A stretch of 64,000 nucleotides of DNA. It comes from Rhizobiales bacterium 2SD. GTDB lineage: Bacteria > Pseudomonadota > Alphaproteobacteria > Rhizobiales > Beijerinckiaceae. A program made the translations under genes and the position numbers. The notes beneath the pieces were generated by a model. It ran no database searches and was not told where the DNA came from. It was given only the letters and a program-made list of their open reading frames with translations. Location of the stretch: contig SCMY01000005.1 of NCBI GenBank assembly GCA_005502805.1, positions 372,001 to 436,000 of the forward strand, in the 5' to 3' direction. Shown here piece after piece: positions 1 to 8,443 of the stretch; positions within the stretch are counted from its first letter, which is position 1, and every line of letters begins with the position of its first letter.

Positions 1-190
1 CCGGGCGGCCATAGTAGCGGCGCGGGCCGTAATAGGGGCGGGCCTGATACTGGACCTGGTCGATCTGGCCGGTGGTGGCCGGGACGCTGCCGGCCGCGAT
101 CGGCGCGGCATTGGCCGGGGCGGTGGCGAGGCCGGTGAAGAGGAGGGCGCCGGCGCCGAACAGGGCGGCGGCGATACGGTTCGACAGCAT
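1..190 (-). CDS. Secreted Tyr/Arg/Gly/Pro-rich protein, partial (3' end outside window)
   Basis: The visible 63 residues begin with a classic Sec signal peptide: MLSNR, a hydrophobic stretch, then a probable cleavage after ATAPANA. Next comes a short polar linker and the start of a segment rich in Tyr, Arg, Gly and Pro (YYGPRRYYGR). An AGGAG motif lies 7 nt before the ATG at 190; an in-frame ATG at 196 is too close to it to be preferred. Small exported proteins of this composition are common in Hyphomicrobiales and have no assigned function. The gene runs off the left edge, so its length is unknown. Confidence 0.7.
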   Translation of the reverse strand, partial: MLSNRIAAALFGAGALLFTGLATAPANAAPIAAGSVPATTGQIDQVQYQARPYYGPRRYYGRP

Positions 191-392
191 GTGCATACTC
201 CTGCTTGTCGCGTCGGCCCGTCTCAAGCACTCGCCCCGAATGCCGCGGTCCGTTCGATGAAGCGACGATAGCCGTCGCTATATGAATGCGATCCTTGCCG
301 AAGGGTTCACGCGCCGTTCATGCCCCGGCGCTTGACCATCAGCGCCGCCAGCCCCTAATCACGCCGCACGTTTTCGACAGTTTAAAAGGCTG

Positions 393-1337
393 ATGCCCTT
401 GGCCGCGTCCTCCGACCCCATGAACCCGACCCGCTCCTTCCAGGGCCTGCTGCTGACCTTGCAGCGCTTCTGGGCCGAGCGCGGCTGCGTCATCCTCCAG
501 CCCTACGACATGGAGGTCGGCGCTGGCACCTTCCACCCGGCGACGACGCTGCGCGCGCTCGGTCCCAAGCCCTGGAAGGCGGCCTATGTCCAGCCTTCGC
601 GCCGGCCCAAGGACGGCCGCTATGGCGAGAACCCGAACCGGCTGCAGCACTACTACCAGTTCCAGGTGATCCTGAAGCCGTCGCCGCCGGACCTGCAGCA
701 GCTCTATCTCGACTCGCTCAAGGCGATCGGCGTCGATCTTGCCCTGCACGATGTCCGCTTCGTCGAGGACGATTGGGAGAGCCCGACGCTCGGCGCCTGG
801 GGCCTCGGCTGGGAATGCTGGTGCGACGGCATGGAGGTCAGCCAGTTCACCTATTTCCAGCAGGTGGCCGGTGTCGAATGCGCCCCCGTTGCGGGCGAGC
901 TGACCTACGGGCTCGAACGCCTCGCCATGTATGTCCAGGGTGTCGAGAACGTCTACGACCTCAACTTCAACGGCCTCGAAGGCGAAGACCGCATCTCCTA
1001 TGGCGATGTCTTCCTGCAGGCCGAGCAGGAGTTCTCGCGGCATAATTTCGAATACGCCAACACCGAGACCCTGTTCCGCCACTTCAGCGATGCGGAAGCC
1101 GAGTGCAAGGCCCTCCTTGCCGCAGGCGAAGCCGAGGAGGGCGCCAATTCCGCCCAACACAAGCTCGCTCTGCCGGCCTATGACCAGTGCATCAAGGCGA
1201 GCCATGTCTTCAACCTGCTCGATGCGCGCGGCGTGATCTCGGTCACCGAGCGCCAGAGCTACATCCTGCGCGTGCGCGAGCTCGCCAAGGCCTGCGGCGC
1301 CGCCTGGCTGAAGACCGCCGGCGGGGGAGCGAACTGA
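393..1337 (+). CDS. glyQ: Glycine--tRNA ligase alpha subunit
   Basis: Catalytic alpha subunit of the bacterial alpha2beta2 glycyl-tRNA synthetase, which charges tRNA-Gly in the cytoplasm. The 314 residues include the family N-terminus ([18 protein letters not shown]), the [18 protein letters not shown] segment and the [19 protein letters not shown] segment, which belong to the class II core. Its length is close to the usual 300 residues. The start at 393 is preceded by AAAAGG at a short distance; an in-frame ATG at 420 would give MNPTRSFQG, the start seen in many homologues, so the first nine residues are doubtful. The stop overlaps the glyS start by one base (TGATG), indicating translational coupling. 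Confidence 0.95.
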   Translation: MPLAASSDPMNPTRSFQGLLLTLQRFWAERGCVILQPYDMEVGAGTFHPATTLRALGPKPWKAAYVQPSRRPKDGRYGENPNRLQHYYQFQVILKPSPPDLQQLYLDSLKAIGVDLALHDVRFVEDDWESPTLGAWGLGWECWCDGMEVSQFTYFQQVAGVECAPVAGELTYGLERLAMYVQGVENVYDLNFNGLEGEDRISYGDVFLQAEQEFSRHNFEYANTETLFRHFSDAEAECKALLAAGEAEEGANSAQHKLALPAYDQCIKASHVFNLLDARGVISVTERQSYILRVRELAKACGAAWLKTAGGGAN

Positions 1338-3544
1338 TGCCTGATCTCCTGCTCGAACTCTTCTCGGAAGAGATCCCCGCCCGCATGCAGCGCAAGGCGG
1401 CGGAGGATCTGAAGAAGCTCGTCACCGATGCGCTGGTCGAGCGCGGCCTGACCTATGAGGGCGCCAAGGCCTTCGCGACGCCGCGCCGGCTCGCCCTCAC
1501 TATCGCCGGCCTGCCCGTGCGCGGCCGCGATGTCCGCGAGGAGCGAAAAGGGCCGCGCGTCGGCGCGCCGGACGCCGCCGTGCAGGGCTTCCTCAAGGCG
1601 ACCGGGCTCGCTTCGCTCAATCAGGCCACGATCGTCAGTGATCCCAAGAAGGGCGATTCCTACGTCGCCGTGATCGAGAAGCCCGGCCAGGAGACGGTCG
1701 CGGCCATCGCCGAGATCGTGCCGGCGGTGATCCGGTCCTTCCCCTGGCCGAAATCGATGCGCTGGGGCAAGGCCTCGGCCGAGAGCGGCTCGCTGCGCTG
1801 GGTCCGCCCGCTGCACTCGATCCTCTGCACTTTCGGCGCCGAGACCGAGGACCCGGAAGTCGTGCCCTTCGAGGTCGACGGCATCAAGTCGGGCAACGTC
1901 ACCTATGGCCACCGCTTCCATGCGCCCGGCCCGATCACGGTGAAGCGCTTCGACGACTACGTGCCAAGCCTGGAGCGGGCCAAGGTCGTGCTCGACGCCG
2001 ATCGCCGCAAGGAGATTATCCTGGCTGACGCCAGGAACCTCGCCTTCGCCGCCGGGCTGGAACTGGTCGAGGATGAGGGTTTGCTGGAGGAGGTCGCCGG
2101 CCTGGTCGAGTGGCCGGTCGTGCTGATGGGCGATTTCGAGGAGCGCTTCCTCGACATCCCCGGCGAGGCGATCCGCGCCACCATCCGCGCCAACCAGAAA
2201 TGCTTCGTGCTGCGCGATCCCGCGACGGGCGAGCTCGCCAACCGCTTCATTCCGGTCTCGAATCTGATGGCGAGCGATGGCGGCCTGGCGATCACCGCAG
2301 GCAATGGCCGCGTCGTGCGCGCCCGTCTCTCGGATGCCGCCTATTTCTGGCAGACCGATCGCGGCCCGCTGCCGGATCTCGATACGTTGAAGGAAAGCGC
2401 CGAGAAGCTCGGGCTCGACCTCGCCAAGCCGCTCGACCAGCGCATGGCCAAGCTCGACAAGCTCGGCGTCGTCTTCCACGCCAAGCTCGGCACGCAAGGC
2501 GAGCGCGTCCAGCGCATCGCCGCGCTGGCCAAGGAGCTGGCTCCGATCGTCGGCGCCGATCCGGCGCTGGCCGAGCGCACTGCCCGGCTCGCCAAGGCCG
2601 ACCTGCCAACCGAGATGGTCGGCGAATTCCCTGAGCTTCAGGGGCTGATGGGCCGGAAATACGCCGAGCTGCAGGGCGAGACCGCCTCGGTCGCCGCCGC
2701 GATCGAGGAGCATTACAAGCCGCTCGGCCCGTCCGACCGCGTGCCCACTGACCCGGTCTCGGTGGCGGTGGCGCTCGCTGACAAGCTCGACACGCTTGTC
2801 GGCTTCTGGGCGATTGACGAGAAGCCGACGGGGAGCAAGGACCCCTATGCGCTGCGGCGTGCGGCGCTGGGCGTGATCCGGCTCATCTTGGAAAACGGAG
2901 TTCGCTTGGAGCTGATCCCGCTTCTGACCAAGCACGGTGATCGTTTCTCCGGACATGACTCGATAAACTCCGCTTTCGAACTCGTTCAGTTCATCGCCGA
3001 GCGGTTGAAGGTGCAGTTGCGTGACCAGGGCGCGCGCTTCGATCTTGTCGATGCCGTTCTCGAAACGGGTGTCCGGCGCGAAGCAATGCTGCCGGGAATG
3101 TCTAATAGCCGCGACCTCGTTTTGATCGTTCAGCGGTTGAATGCGCTCGGCCGCTTCCTCGACACCGAGGACGGCAGGAACCTGCTCGCCGGCTATCGCC
3201 GCGCCGCCAATATCCTCAAGGCCGAGGAGAAGAAGGACGGCGAGGGCGCTTTCGCTGAGGCTCCCAAACTTGAGCTTATCGCCGATGCCGGGCTGATCGA
3301 GGAGAAGGGCCTCGCGGTCGCCCTCGCCCAGGCGACGCCGAAGGCCGAGGCTGCCATCGCTGCCGAGGACTATGAGGGCGCCATGGCGGCGCTCGCCGAG
3401 CTCCGGCCGGCGGTCGATGCCTTCTTCGACAAGGTCACGGTCAACGATCCCGATCCGGCCCTGCGCGCCAACCGCCTCAAGCTCTTGAACCAGCTGCGCG
3501 AGGCAACCCGCGCCGTGGCGGATTTCGGGCGCATCGCGGGGTAA
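1337..3544 (+). CDS. glyS: Glycine--tRNA ligase beta subunit
   Basis: Beta subunit of glycyl-tRNA synthetase (735 residues), needed for tRNA binding and anticodon recognition. It starts [18 protein letters not shown], the family signature. Mid-protein motifs such as [20 protein letters not shown] and [10 protein letters not shown] follow, and the C-terminus holds the DALR-type anticodon-binding region ([19 protein letters not shown]). It is coupled to glyQ by a one-base overlap. The part from about 2885 to 3150 uses more TTG, CTT, GTT and AAT codons than the rest of the gene. A two-hairpin repeat begins 6 nt after the stop, the same spacing as after pheT. Confidence 0.95.
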   Translation: MPDLLLELFSEEIPARMQRKAAEDLKKLVTDALVERGLTYEGAKAFATPRRLALTIAGLPVRGRDVREERKGPRVGAPDAAVQGFLKATGLASLNQATIVSDPKKGDSYVAVIEKPGQETVAAIAEIVPAVIRSFPWPKSMRWGKASAESGSLRWVRPLHSILCTFGAETEDPEVVPFEVDGIKSGNVTYGHRFHAPGPITVKRFDDYVPSLERAKVVLDADRRKEIILADARNLAFAAGLELVEDEGLLEEVAGLVEWPVVLMGDFEERFLDIPGEAIRATIRANQKCFVLRDPATGELANRFIPVSNLMASDGGLAITAGNGRVVRARLSDAAYFWQTDRGPLPDLDTLKESAEKLGLDLAKPLDQRMAKLDKLGVVFHAKLGTQGERVQRIAALAKELAPIVGADPALAERTARLAKADLPTEMVGEFPELQGLMGRKYAELQGETASVAAAIEEHYKPLGPSDRVPTDPVSVAVALADKLDTLVGFWAIDEKPTGSKDPYALRRAALGVIRLILENGVRLELIPLLTKHGDRFSGHDSINSAFELVQFIAERLKVQLRDQGARFDLVDAVLETGVRREAMLPGMSNSRDLVLIVQRLNALGRFLDTEDGRNLLAGYRRAANILKAEEKKDGEGAFAEAPKLELIADAGLIEEKGLAVALAQATPKAEAAIAAEDYEGAMAALAELRPAVDAFFDKVTVNDPDPALRANRLKLLNQLREATRAVADFGRIAG

Positions 3545-3550
3545 GCACAC

Positions 3551-3657
3551 GTCATGCTCGGGCTTGACCCGAGCATCTCAGGCCGGAGCGGGCTCTATTG
3601 GCACCTTCTCGTCATGAGATTCTCGGGTCTGCGCTTCGCTCCGCCCGAGAATGACGC
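3551..3657. repeat. Dispersed two-hairpin repeat, family A, copy 1 (after glyS)
   Basis: Two stem-loops sit in series. The first (3554-3576) has perfect 9-bp arms, ATGCTCGGG and CCCGAGCAT, around CTTGA. The second (3619-3652) has arms ATTCTCGGG and CCCGAGAAT around a 16-nt loop. A second copy with the same order and nearly the same sequence lies at 54220-54327, again starting 6 nt after a stop codon. I see no open reading frame of its own. It may act as a transcription or mRNA-stability element or be a miniature mobile repeat; the sequence alone does not decide. Confidence 0.8.
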
Positions 3658-3663
3658 GCTCTC

Positions 3664-3761
3664 CGTCATGCTCGCCCTTGTGGCGAGCATCCACGTCTTG
3701 AACTCAGCATCCGACCAGCGAAGCGAAGACGTGGATGGTCGGGACAAGCTTGACCATGACG
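3664..3761. repeat. Dispersed palindromic repeat, family B, copy 1
   Basis: A 98-bp element beginning CGTCATGCTCGCCC and ending GACAAGCTTGACCATGACG. Inside it, CCACGTCTT and AAGACGTGG form 9-bp inverted arms around about 26 nt. The copy at 48404-48502 is nearly identical over its full length, and a diverged copy lies at 4090-4188. The element is intergenic and noncoding, in the style of REP/BIME-type repeats. Confidence 0.8.
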
Positions 3762-3914
3762 ATATTGGCAGCTGTTGCCGGCATCCAAACCAGCTACCCT
3801 TCCGGAACTTTTTCCCAGAGCTCCACGTTCTCTTCCCGAGATCGCTCTCTGCGAATGCGTCGCAGCTAGCACCTCGGGGGGCCGGCTTTCGGCCGCGATA
3901 AGAGGATTTGAGCC

Positions 3915-4076
3915 ATGAGCCTTCTGATTTCGCTTTTGATCACCATCCTGGTGATCGCTCTCGTGCTTTATCTGGTGCGGATGCTGCCGGTCGACGGCAA
4001 CATCAAGAACATCATCCAGATCATCGTCATCCTCATCGGCATCCTCTCGCTGCTGCGCTATCTCGCGGTCTTCTAG
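3915..4076 (+). CDS. Thivi_2564-like 53-residue membrane protein
   Basis: A short gene with a good ribosome site (GAGGAT, 8 nt upstream of ATG). The product has two hydrophobic helices: residues about 3-22 (ISLLITILVIALVLYLV) and about 31-52 (IKNIIQIIVILIGILSLLRY), joined by the polar turn RMLPVDGN. This layout matches the small Thivi_2564 family of two-helix membrane proteins, whose function is unknown. It sits alone between two family B repeats. Codon use agrees with neighbouring genes. A frame starting at TTG 3908 overlaps it but encodes no recognisable protein. Confidence 0.75.
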   Translation: MSLLISLLITILVIALVLYLVRMLPVDGNIKNIIQIIVILIGILSLLRYLAVF

Positions 4077-4089
4077 CCAAAGGGGCCGC

Positions 4090-4188
4090 CGTCATGCTCG
4101 TCCCGTGGCGGGCGTCCATGCGAACATCGCCCGTGACTGGCGAGCACATGGATGGTCGGGACAAGGCCCGGCCATGGCGGTGGTGACG
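4090..4188. repeat. Dispersed palindromic repeat, family B, diverged copy 2
   Basis: It shares the left end CGTCATGCTCG and the right core ACATGGATGGTCGGGACAAG with copies 1 and 3. The middle differs (CGTCCATGCGAACATCGCCC), and the right end is GGCCATGGCG. It lies between the small membrane gene and the URC1 gene. Confidence 0.65.
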
Positions 4189-4305
4189 TCTTCAACCGGC
4201 AATTGACGAAAATGCCGCGCTGATCCAGAATCTCAGCGGTCCAGAGGGCCCCGGACGTGACCCGTCCCGGGGCCCTTTCCCGTTCGAGACCGAGCGATCG
4301 CCGCG

Positions 4306-5568
4306 ATGACTTCGCAGAACCGCACCAGCCATATCCGCCTGACCTCGCATCCCGAGCCCGGCAGCGCCGCCGCCCGCTTCCCGATCCAATGGGGCGCCGG
4401 AACGCCGGAGGAACGAGGACCGGTCATCGCCTCGACGACCAATCCGGCCGACCGCAACGTCATCGGCGCGCATGGCGGTTCCTATTCGGTCTATCGTGCG
4501 CTTGCCATCTCGGCCCGGGCGATGAACCCGGCGCAGCGCCCCGACCTGACCAACACTCATCCGACTTCTGACATCCTGCCCCAGCCACAATGGTTCGATC
4601 CCGGCCGGATCGTCTCGCTCGATCCGTTCGGCCACCGCGTCGCCCAGGATTTCGGCAAATGGATCGGCGAGGGCATCGACATCCGCCCGACGATCGCCGT
4701 CACCAAGGCGCGCCTCAATCTGCCCGAGATCCTCGCCGCCATGGCCGGCCACCGCCTTCAGGCCGATGGCGGCATCCTGCACGGCTCCGGCGACATCAGC
4801 GTCACCAAGATCGCGGTCGATCCGGTCTGGCATCTGCCGGGGATCGCCGATCGCTTCGGCACGACCGAGAAGGAACTGCGCCGCACCTTGTTCGAGCAGA
4901 CCGGTGGCATGTACCCGGAACTGGTGACGCGGCCCGACCTCAAGGTCTTCCTGCCGCCGATCGGTTCGATCACAGCCTATGTCATCGGCGAGGTCTCGGC
5001 GATCGCCGACCCCCGGAAGACGCTCGCCTGCCGCGTCCATGACGAGTGCAACGGCTCCGACGTGTTCGGTTCCGACATCTGCACCTGCCGGCCCTATCTC
5101 GTTCACGGCATTGAGGAGGCGGTGAAGGAGGCGCAGAGCGGCGGCGTCGGCCTGATCGCCTACAACCGCAAGGAGGGCAGGGCGCTCGGCGAAGTCACCA
5201 AGTTCCTCGTCTACAACGCCCGCAAGCGCCAGGAGGGCGGCGATTCCGCCGCGACCTATTTCGAGCGCACCGAATGCGTCGCCGGCGTGCAGGACGCCCG
5301 CTTCCAGCAGTTGATGCCGGACGTGCTGCACTGGCTCGGCGTGAAGAAGATCGACCGGCTGATGTCGATGTCGAACATGAAATACGACGCCATGGTCGAG
5401 AGCGGCATCGAGATCGGCGAGCGCGTCGCGATCCCGCCCGAGCTGATCCCGCCCGATGCCTCGGTCGAGATCGAGGCCAAGAAGGCGGCGGGCTATTATT
5501 CGCCTGACGGTGCGCCGGGCGACAATGCTCTCAAGGCCACTGTCGGCCGCGATCTCGAGAAGTTCTGA
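4306..5568 (+). CDS. GTP cyclohydrolase II-like protein URC1 (uracil catabolism)
   Basis: 420 residues. The C-terminal half is a GTP-cyclohydrolase-II fold. The zinc-ligand pattern C-x10-C-x-C is present as Cys248, Cys259 and Cys261, the RKEGRALGE segment matches RibA's QEGRGIGL loop, and Asp330-Ala-Arg332 aligns with the region of the RibA catalytic arginine. About 220 extra N-terminal residues, absent from RibA, mark it as the URC1-type protein rather than the riboflavin enzyme. In fungi URC1 is required for the uracil-degradation route that passes through a UMP-level intermediate; the exact reaction is not established. The neighbours DUF1688/URC4 and upp complete the set. I chose ATG 4306; no strong ribosome site was seen. 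Confidence 0.87.
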   Translation: MTSQNRTSHIRLTSHPEPGSAAARFPIQWGAGTPEERGPVIASTTNPADRNVIGAHGGSYSVYRALAISARAMNPAQRPDLTNTHPTSDILPQPQWFDPGRIVSLDPFGHRVAQDFGKWIGEGIDIRPTIAVTKARLNLPEILAAMAGHRLQADGGILHGSGDISVTKIAVDPVWHLPGIADRFGTTEKELRRTLFEQTGGMYPELVTRPDLKVFLPPIGSITAYVIGEVSAIADPRKTLACRVHDECNGSDVFGSDICTCRPYLVHGIEEAVKEAQSGGVGLIAYNRKEGRALGEVTKFLVYNARKRQEGGDSAATYFERTECVAGVQDARFQQLMPDVLHWLGVKKIDRLMSMSNMKYDAMVESGIEIGERVAIPPELIPPDASVEIEAKKAAGYYSPDGAPGDNALKATVGRDLEKF

Positions 5569-5575
5569 TCCGCCT

Positions 5576-6793
5576 ATGCCTGACTCCAATCCCGAAGCCG
5601 TTCGCCAGCTGCTCAAGCCGGCCGCCGTCCGCGAGCGCGCGCAGGAGATGCTGCGCCTTGGCCTCGAAGGCCGGCTGACCCATTTCAGCGTCCATCCCGA
5701 GCGATTGCCGGCCTGCGCCGCCTATGTGCTGGAGACGATCCGCCAGAACTATCCGGCGCTCGACATCCCCTTCCACGCCCGCTGGCGCCATTTCGTCATC
5801 GCCGGCATGGATCGCTGGCAGGTGCTCGACGCCAAGGCGCAGTTCGCCGACGTCCGGGCGCGGGGACGAGCGGCCTACGACCTCGCCGTCGTCAGCGTCC
5901 TGCTCGACGCCGGCGCCGGCGCCGGCTGGCGCTATCGCGATGCGGTCACCGGCCGGAGCATCGGCCGCTCGGAAGGGCTGGCGCTTGCCTCGCTCGACAT
6001 GTTCGCCGCAGGTGCCTTTTCCAGTGACCCCGTCGATCCGCTGAGGGTCGATGTCGCTGCGCTTGAGCATCTCGACGTTGAGGCGTTGGCGGCGGGATTC
6101 CAGGTCTCCGACGGCAATCCGCTGGTCGGCTTGGAAGGGCGCGCCGCGCTGCTCAATCGCCTCGGCGAGGAGCTGGAAAAGCACGGGCTCACCCGGCCGG
6201 GCGATCTGTTCGACCGGCTGGTCGAGGCGGCCGAGGGCCGCTCGATCCGCGCCGCCTGTATCCTGTCGCAGGTGCTGGAGGTGCTGGGCGGCATCTGGCC
6301 ATCGCGCCTGACCTATGCCGGCATCGCGCTCGGTGACAGCTGGAAACATCCGCTGATCGCTTCGGATGAGGTGACCAAGGGCATCGTGCCCTTCCACAAG
6401 CTCTCGCAATGGCTGAGCTATTCGCTGATCGAGCCGCTGCAATGGGCCGGCATCCAGATCGTCGGCATCGACGACCTCACCGGCCTGCCGGAGTATCGCA
6501 ATGGCGGGCTCCTGCTCGATCTCGGCGTGCTCGAACTGAAGGACCTTGCCGACGCCGCGCGTGGCCACGAGGTCGGCTCGCAGCTCGTCGTGGAATGGCG
6601 GGCGCTGACGGTTGCACTGCTCGACAGGATCGGCGAACTGGTGCGGGCCGAGCTCGGCCTCAGCGCCGAGCAATTGCCACTCGCCAAGGTGCTGGAGGGC
6701 GGCACCTGGGCCGCCGGCCGTCGCATCGCCCGTGAAAAGCGCGAGGGCGGCGGTCCGCCCTTGACCATCGTCAGCGACGGCACGGTATTCTGA
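5576..6793 (+). CDS. DUF1688 family protein (URC4/urg3)
   Basis: 405 residues, starting MPDSNPEAVRQLL at ATG 5576, 7 nt after the URC1 stop. It belongs to DUF1688, which contains fungal URC4/urg3, a protein needed for uracil catabolism but with no known reaction. Recognisable segments are HFSVHPERLPACAAYV, PFHARWRHF, the NPLVGLEGRAALL block and PFHKLSQWLSYSLIEPL. No signal peptide or membrane segment is visible, so it is probably cytosolic. The tight spacing between URC1 and upp points to one transcript and one pathway. Confidence 0.87.
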   Translation: MPDSNPEAVRQLLKPAAVRERAQEMLRLGLEGRLTHFSVHPERLPACAAYVLETIRQNYPALDIPFHARWRHFVIAGMDRWQVLDAKAQFADVRARGRAAYDLAVVSVLLDAGAGAGWRYRDAVTGRSIGRSEGLALASLDMFAAGAFSSDPVDPLRVDVAALEHLDVEALAAGFQVSDGNPLVGLEGRAALLNRLGEELEKHGLTRPGDLFDRLVEAAEGRSIRAACILSQVLEVLGGIWPSRLTYAGIALGDSWKHPLIASDEVTKGIVPFHKLSQWLSYSLIEPLQWAGIQIVGIDDLTGLPEYRNGGLLLDLGVLELKDLADAARGHEVGSQLVVEWRALTVALLDRIGELVRAELGLSAEQLPLAKVLEGGTWAAGRRIAREKREGGGPPLTIVSDGTVF

Positions 6794-6826
6794 CGACAAC
6801 GACAAGACGAAGGGGATCAGGATTGC

Positions 6827-7468
6827 ATGGCCACGAGCGCTAACGGCGTCACCGTCGTCGACCACCCGCTGGTGCAGCACAAGCTGACGCTGATGCGCGA
6901 GAAGGACCGCTCGACTAAGAGCTTCCGCCAGCTGCTGAATGAGATCGGCATGCTGCTCTGCTACGAGGTCACGCGCGATCTGCCGACCGAGATGATCGAG
7001 ATCGAGACGCCGCTGCAAAAGTCGATGCAGCCGGTGATTTCAGGCAAGAAGCTGGTCTTCGCGCCGATCCTGCGCGCCGGCGTCGGCTTCCTCGACGGCA
7101 TGCTCGAGCTCGTGCCTGCCGCCCGCGTCGCCCATATCGGCCTCTACCGCGATCCGGAGACGCTGCAGGCGGTCGAATACTACTTCAAGGCGCCCTCCGA
7201 CATCGCCGACCGCATGATCGTGGTGATGGACCCGATGCTGGCGACGGCGAACTCGGCTGTGGCGGCGGTCGACCGGTTGAAGGAGCGCGGCGCCAAGGAT
7301 CTGCGTTTCGTCTGCCTGCTGGCGGCGCCCGAGGGCATCGCCCGCATGCGCGATTCCCATCCCGATGTGCGCATCTGGACGGCGGCGATCGATGAGCGCC
7401 TCAATGATCACGGCTACATCGTTCCCGGGCTCGGCGATGCCGGCGACCGGATGTTCGGCACGCGCTGA
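6827..7468 (+). CDS. upp: Uracil phosphoribosyltransferase
   Basis: 213 residues, close to the usual 208-210. It converts uracil and PRPP to UMP in the cytosol. The PRPP-binding loop region reads [20 protein letters not shown], and the uracil-binding C-terminus reads [20 protein letters not shown]. It starts at ATG 6827 with AAGGGGAT upstream. It is usually a salvage enzyme, but in URC-type clusters the UPRTase (URC6) feeds uracil into the degradative route as UMP, and its position after URC1 and URC4 supports that role here. Confidence 0.95.
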   Translation: MATSANGVTVVDHPLVQHKLTLMREKDRSTKSFRQLLNEIGMLLCYEVTRDLPTEMIEIETPLQKSMQPVISGKKLVFAPILRAGVGFLDGMLELVPAARVAHIGLYRDPETLQAVEYYFKAPSDIADRMIVVMDPMLATANSAVAAVDRLKERGAKDLRFVCLLAAPEGIARMRDSHPDVRIWTAAIDERLNDHGYIVPGLGDAGDRMFGTR

Positions 7469-7477
7469 CACGCTCCA

Positions 7478-7506
7478 TTGAAGTCCTGGCGATATGCGCT
7501 TATCTT
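7478..7506 (+). promoter_or_regulatory. Sigma70-type promoter of the Xre-RES module
   Basis: TTGAAG (7478-7483) and TATCTT (7501-7506) are separated by exactly 17 bp. The left arm of the inverted repeat at 7484-7497 fills the spacer and the right arm covers the expected start site, the layout expected of a promoter repressed by its own antitoxin. Confidence 0.6.
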
Positions 7507-7524
7507 AGGGGCATATCGCCAGGA
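7484..7524. promoter_or_regulatory. Perfect 14-bp inverted repeat: likely antitoxin operator
   Basis: TCCTGGCGATATGC (7484-7497) and GCATATCGCCAGGA (7511-7524) are exact reverse complements around 13 bp. The right arm also includes the AGGA of the ribosome site of the antitoxin gene. Autorepression by Xre antitoxins, alone or in complex with the RES toxin, is known for this family; binding here is inferred. Confidence 0.7.
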
Positions 7525-7531
7525 GAGTTTC

Positions 7532-7960
7532 ATGACTGCGCTGCGCGCCATCGAGGTCGTCGGCGGTCCCGAGGTGATCGGCGCCCCCGTCGACACCAGC
7601 CTCGAACTGATCGCGGCCGTGCGCCGTGGCTTCCCCGTCGGAACGGTCGAGCATGTCATCGCCAGCGGCCGGATGACCCTGGCCGAGATCGATGAGGTCG
7701 TGCTGCCCCGCAAGACCTTGAGCCATCGCCGCAAGATCGGGACGTTGACCAGTGAGCAGTCCGATCGTCTGGTCCGTGCCGCCCGCGTCATCGCCGAGGC
7801 CGAGGAAACCTTCGGCTCGCAGGAAAAGGCCGGCCGCTGGCTGCGTCGCCCGACCAGCGCGCTCGACGGCGAGAAGCCGCTGGCGCTGCTCGACACGGGC
7901 GAGGGCGCGAACGCGGTCGAGGCGTTGCTCGGGCGGATCGCGCACGGCATCGCGGCCTGA
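7532..7960 (+). CDS. Xre/MbcA/ParS-type antitoxin of a RES-Xre pair
   Basis: 142 residues from ATG 7532, with AGGAGAG just upstream; a longer TTG-initiated frame from 7478 would run through the operator and is rejected. The N-terminal two-thirds is predicted to be a helical Xre-like DNA-binding region. The C-terminus has the DUF2384 toxin-binding pattern: FGSQEKAGRWLRRP, then LDGEKPLALLDTGEGANAVEALLGRI. It would neutralise the RES toxin encoded immediately downstream and repress the shared promoter. The TGATG junction couples translation of the two proteins. Confidence 0.9.
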   Translation: MTALRAIEVVGGPEVIGAPVDTSLELIAAVRRGFPVGTVEHVIASGRMTLAEIDEVVLPRKTLSHRRKIGTLTSEQSDRLVRAARVIAEAEETFGSQEKAGRWLRRPTSALDGEKPLALLDTGEGANAVEALLGRIAHGIAA

Positions 7961-8394
7961 TGCGGCTTTGGCGCGTCGCGCGCGCCGCCTTCGCCGATCT
8001 AAACGGCGAGGGGGCGAGGCTCTATGGCGGGCGCTGGAATTCGCCGGGGCGCCCAGTCGTCTATACGGCCGAGAACCCGGCGCTCGCCATTCTCGAGGTC
8101 CGCGTCCACCTCGATCTCGCGCCTGAGCTGATCCCGGACGATTACGTGCTGATCGAGATCGAGACCGGCGCAGCGTCAACCGGTGAGAGCGGAACGGCGG
8201 AGGAGCCGCAGTCGCTTGGTGATGCCTGGCTGACTGCCGGTGAGACGGCACTGCTCAAGGTGCCGTCCTTCATTGCGCCGCGCAGCGCCAATGTGCTGAT
8301 CAATCCGCGTCATCGCGATGCGGCTGTGATCGAAGTCGTGGGGACGCAAGCATTCGACTTCGACAGGCGGCTCTGGCTGCCTTTGGTATGGTGA
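7960..8394 (+). CDS. RES domain toxin
   Basis: 144 residues covering a complete RES domain. The family residues are visible: Arg25 in YGGRWNSPG, Tyr35 in VVYTAENPALA, Glu46 in AILEVRVHLD, and the Ser/Asn-containing C-terminal block SFIAPRSANVLINPRH. Characterised RES toxins bind NAD+ and degrade it, halting growth; the same residues here suggest an active enzyme. The start overlaps the antitoxin stop by one base. The C-terminus ends with the usual RLWLPLVW-type tail, so the gene appears intact. Confidence 0.9.
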   Translation: MRLWRVARAAFADLNGEGARLYGGRWNSPGRPVVYTAENPALAILEVRVHLDLAPELIPDDYVLIEIETGAASTGESGTAEEPQSLGDAWLTAGETALLKVPSFIAPRSANVLINPRHRDAAVIEVVGTQAFDFDRRLWLPLVW

Positions 8395-8443
8395 CGAGAA
8401 TGGGGCCTGATGGGACCGTCAGCTCGCGGTTCTGAGTGGGTCG

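Noticed and set aside
1259-3550. 763-codon open frame on the minus strand opposite glyS
   Set aside because: It lies antisense to an unmistakable glyS. In GC-rich DNA with GC at third positions the opposite strand rarely meets stops. Its translation has no known domain.
7478-7531. TTG-initiated extension of the Xre antitoxin
   Set aside because: It translates through the promoter and operator. ATG 7532 has AGGAG at the right distance.
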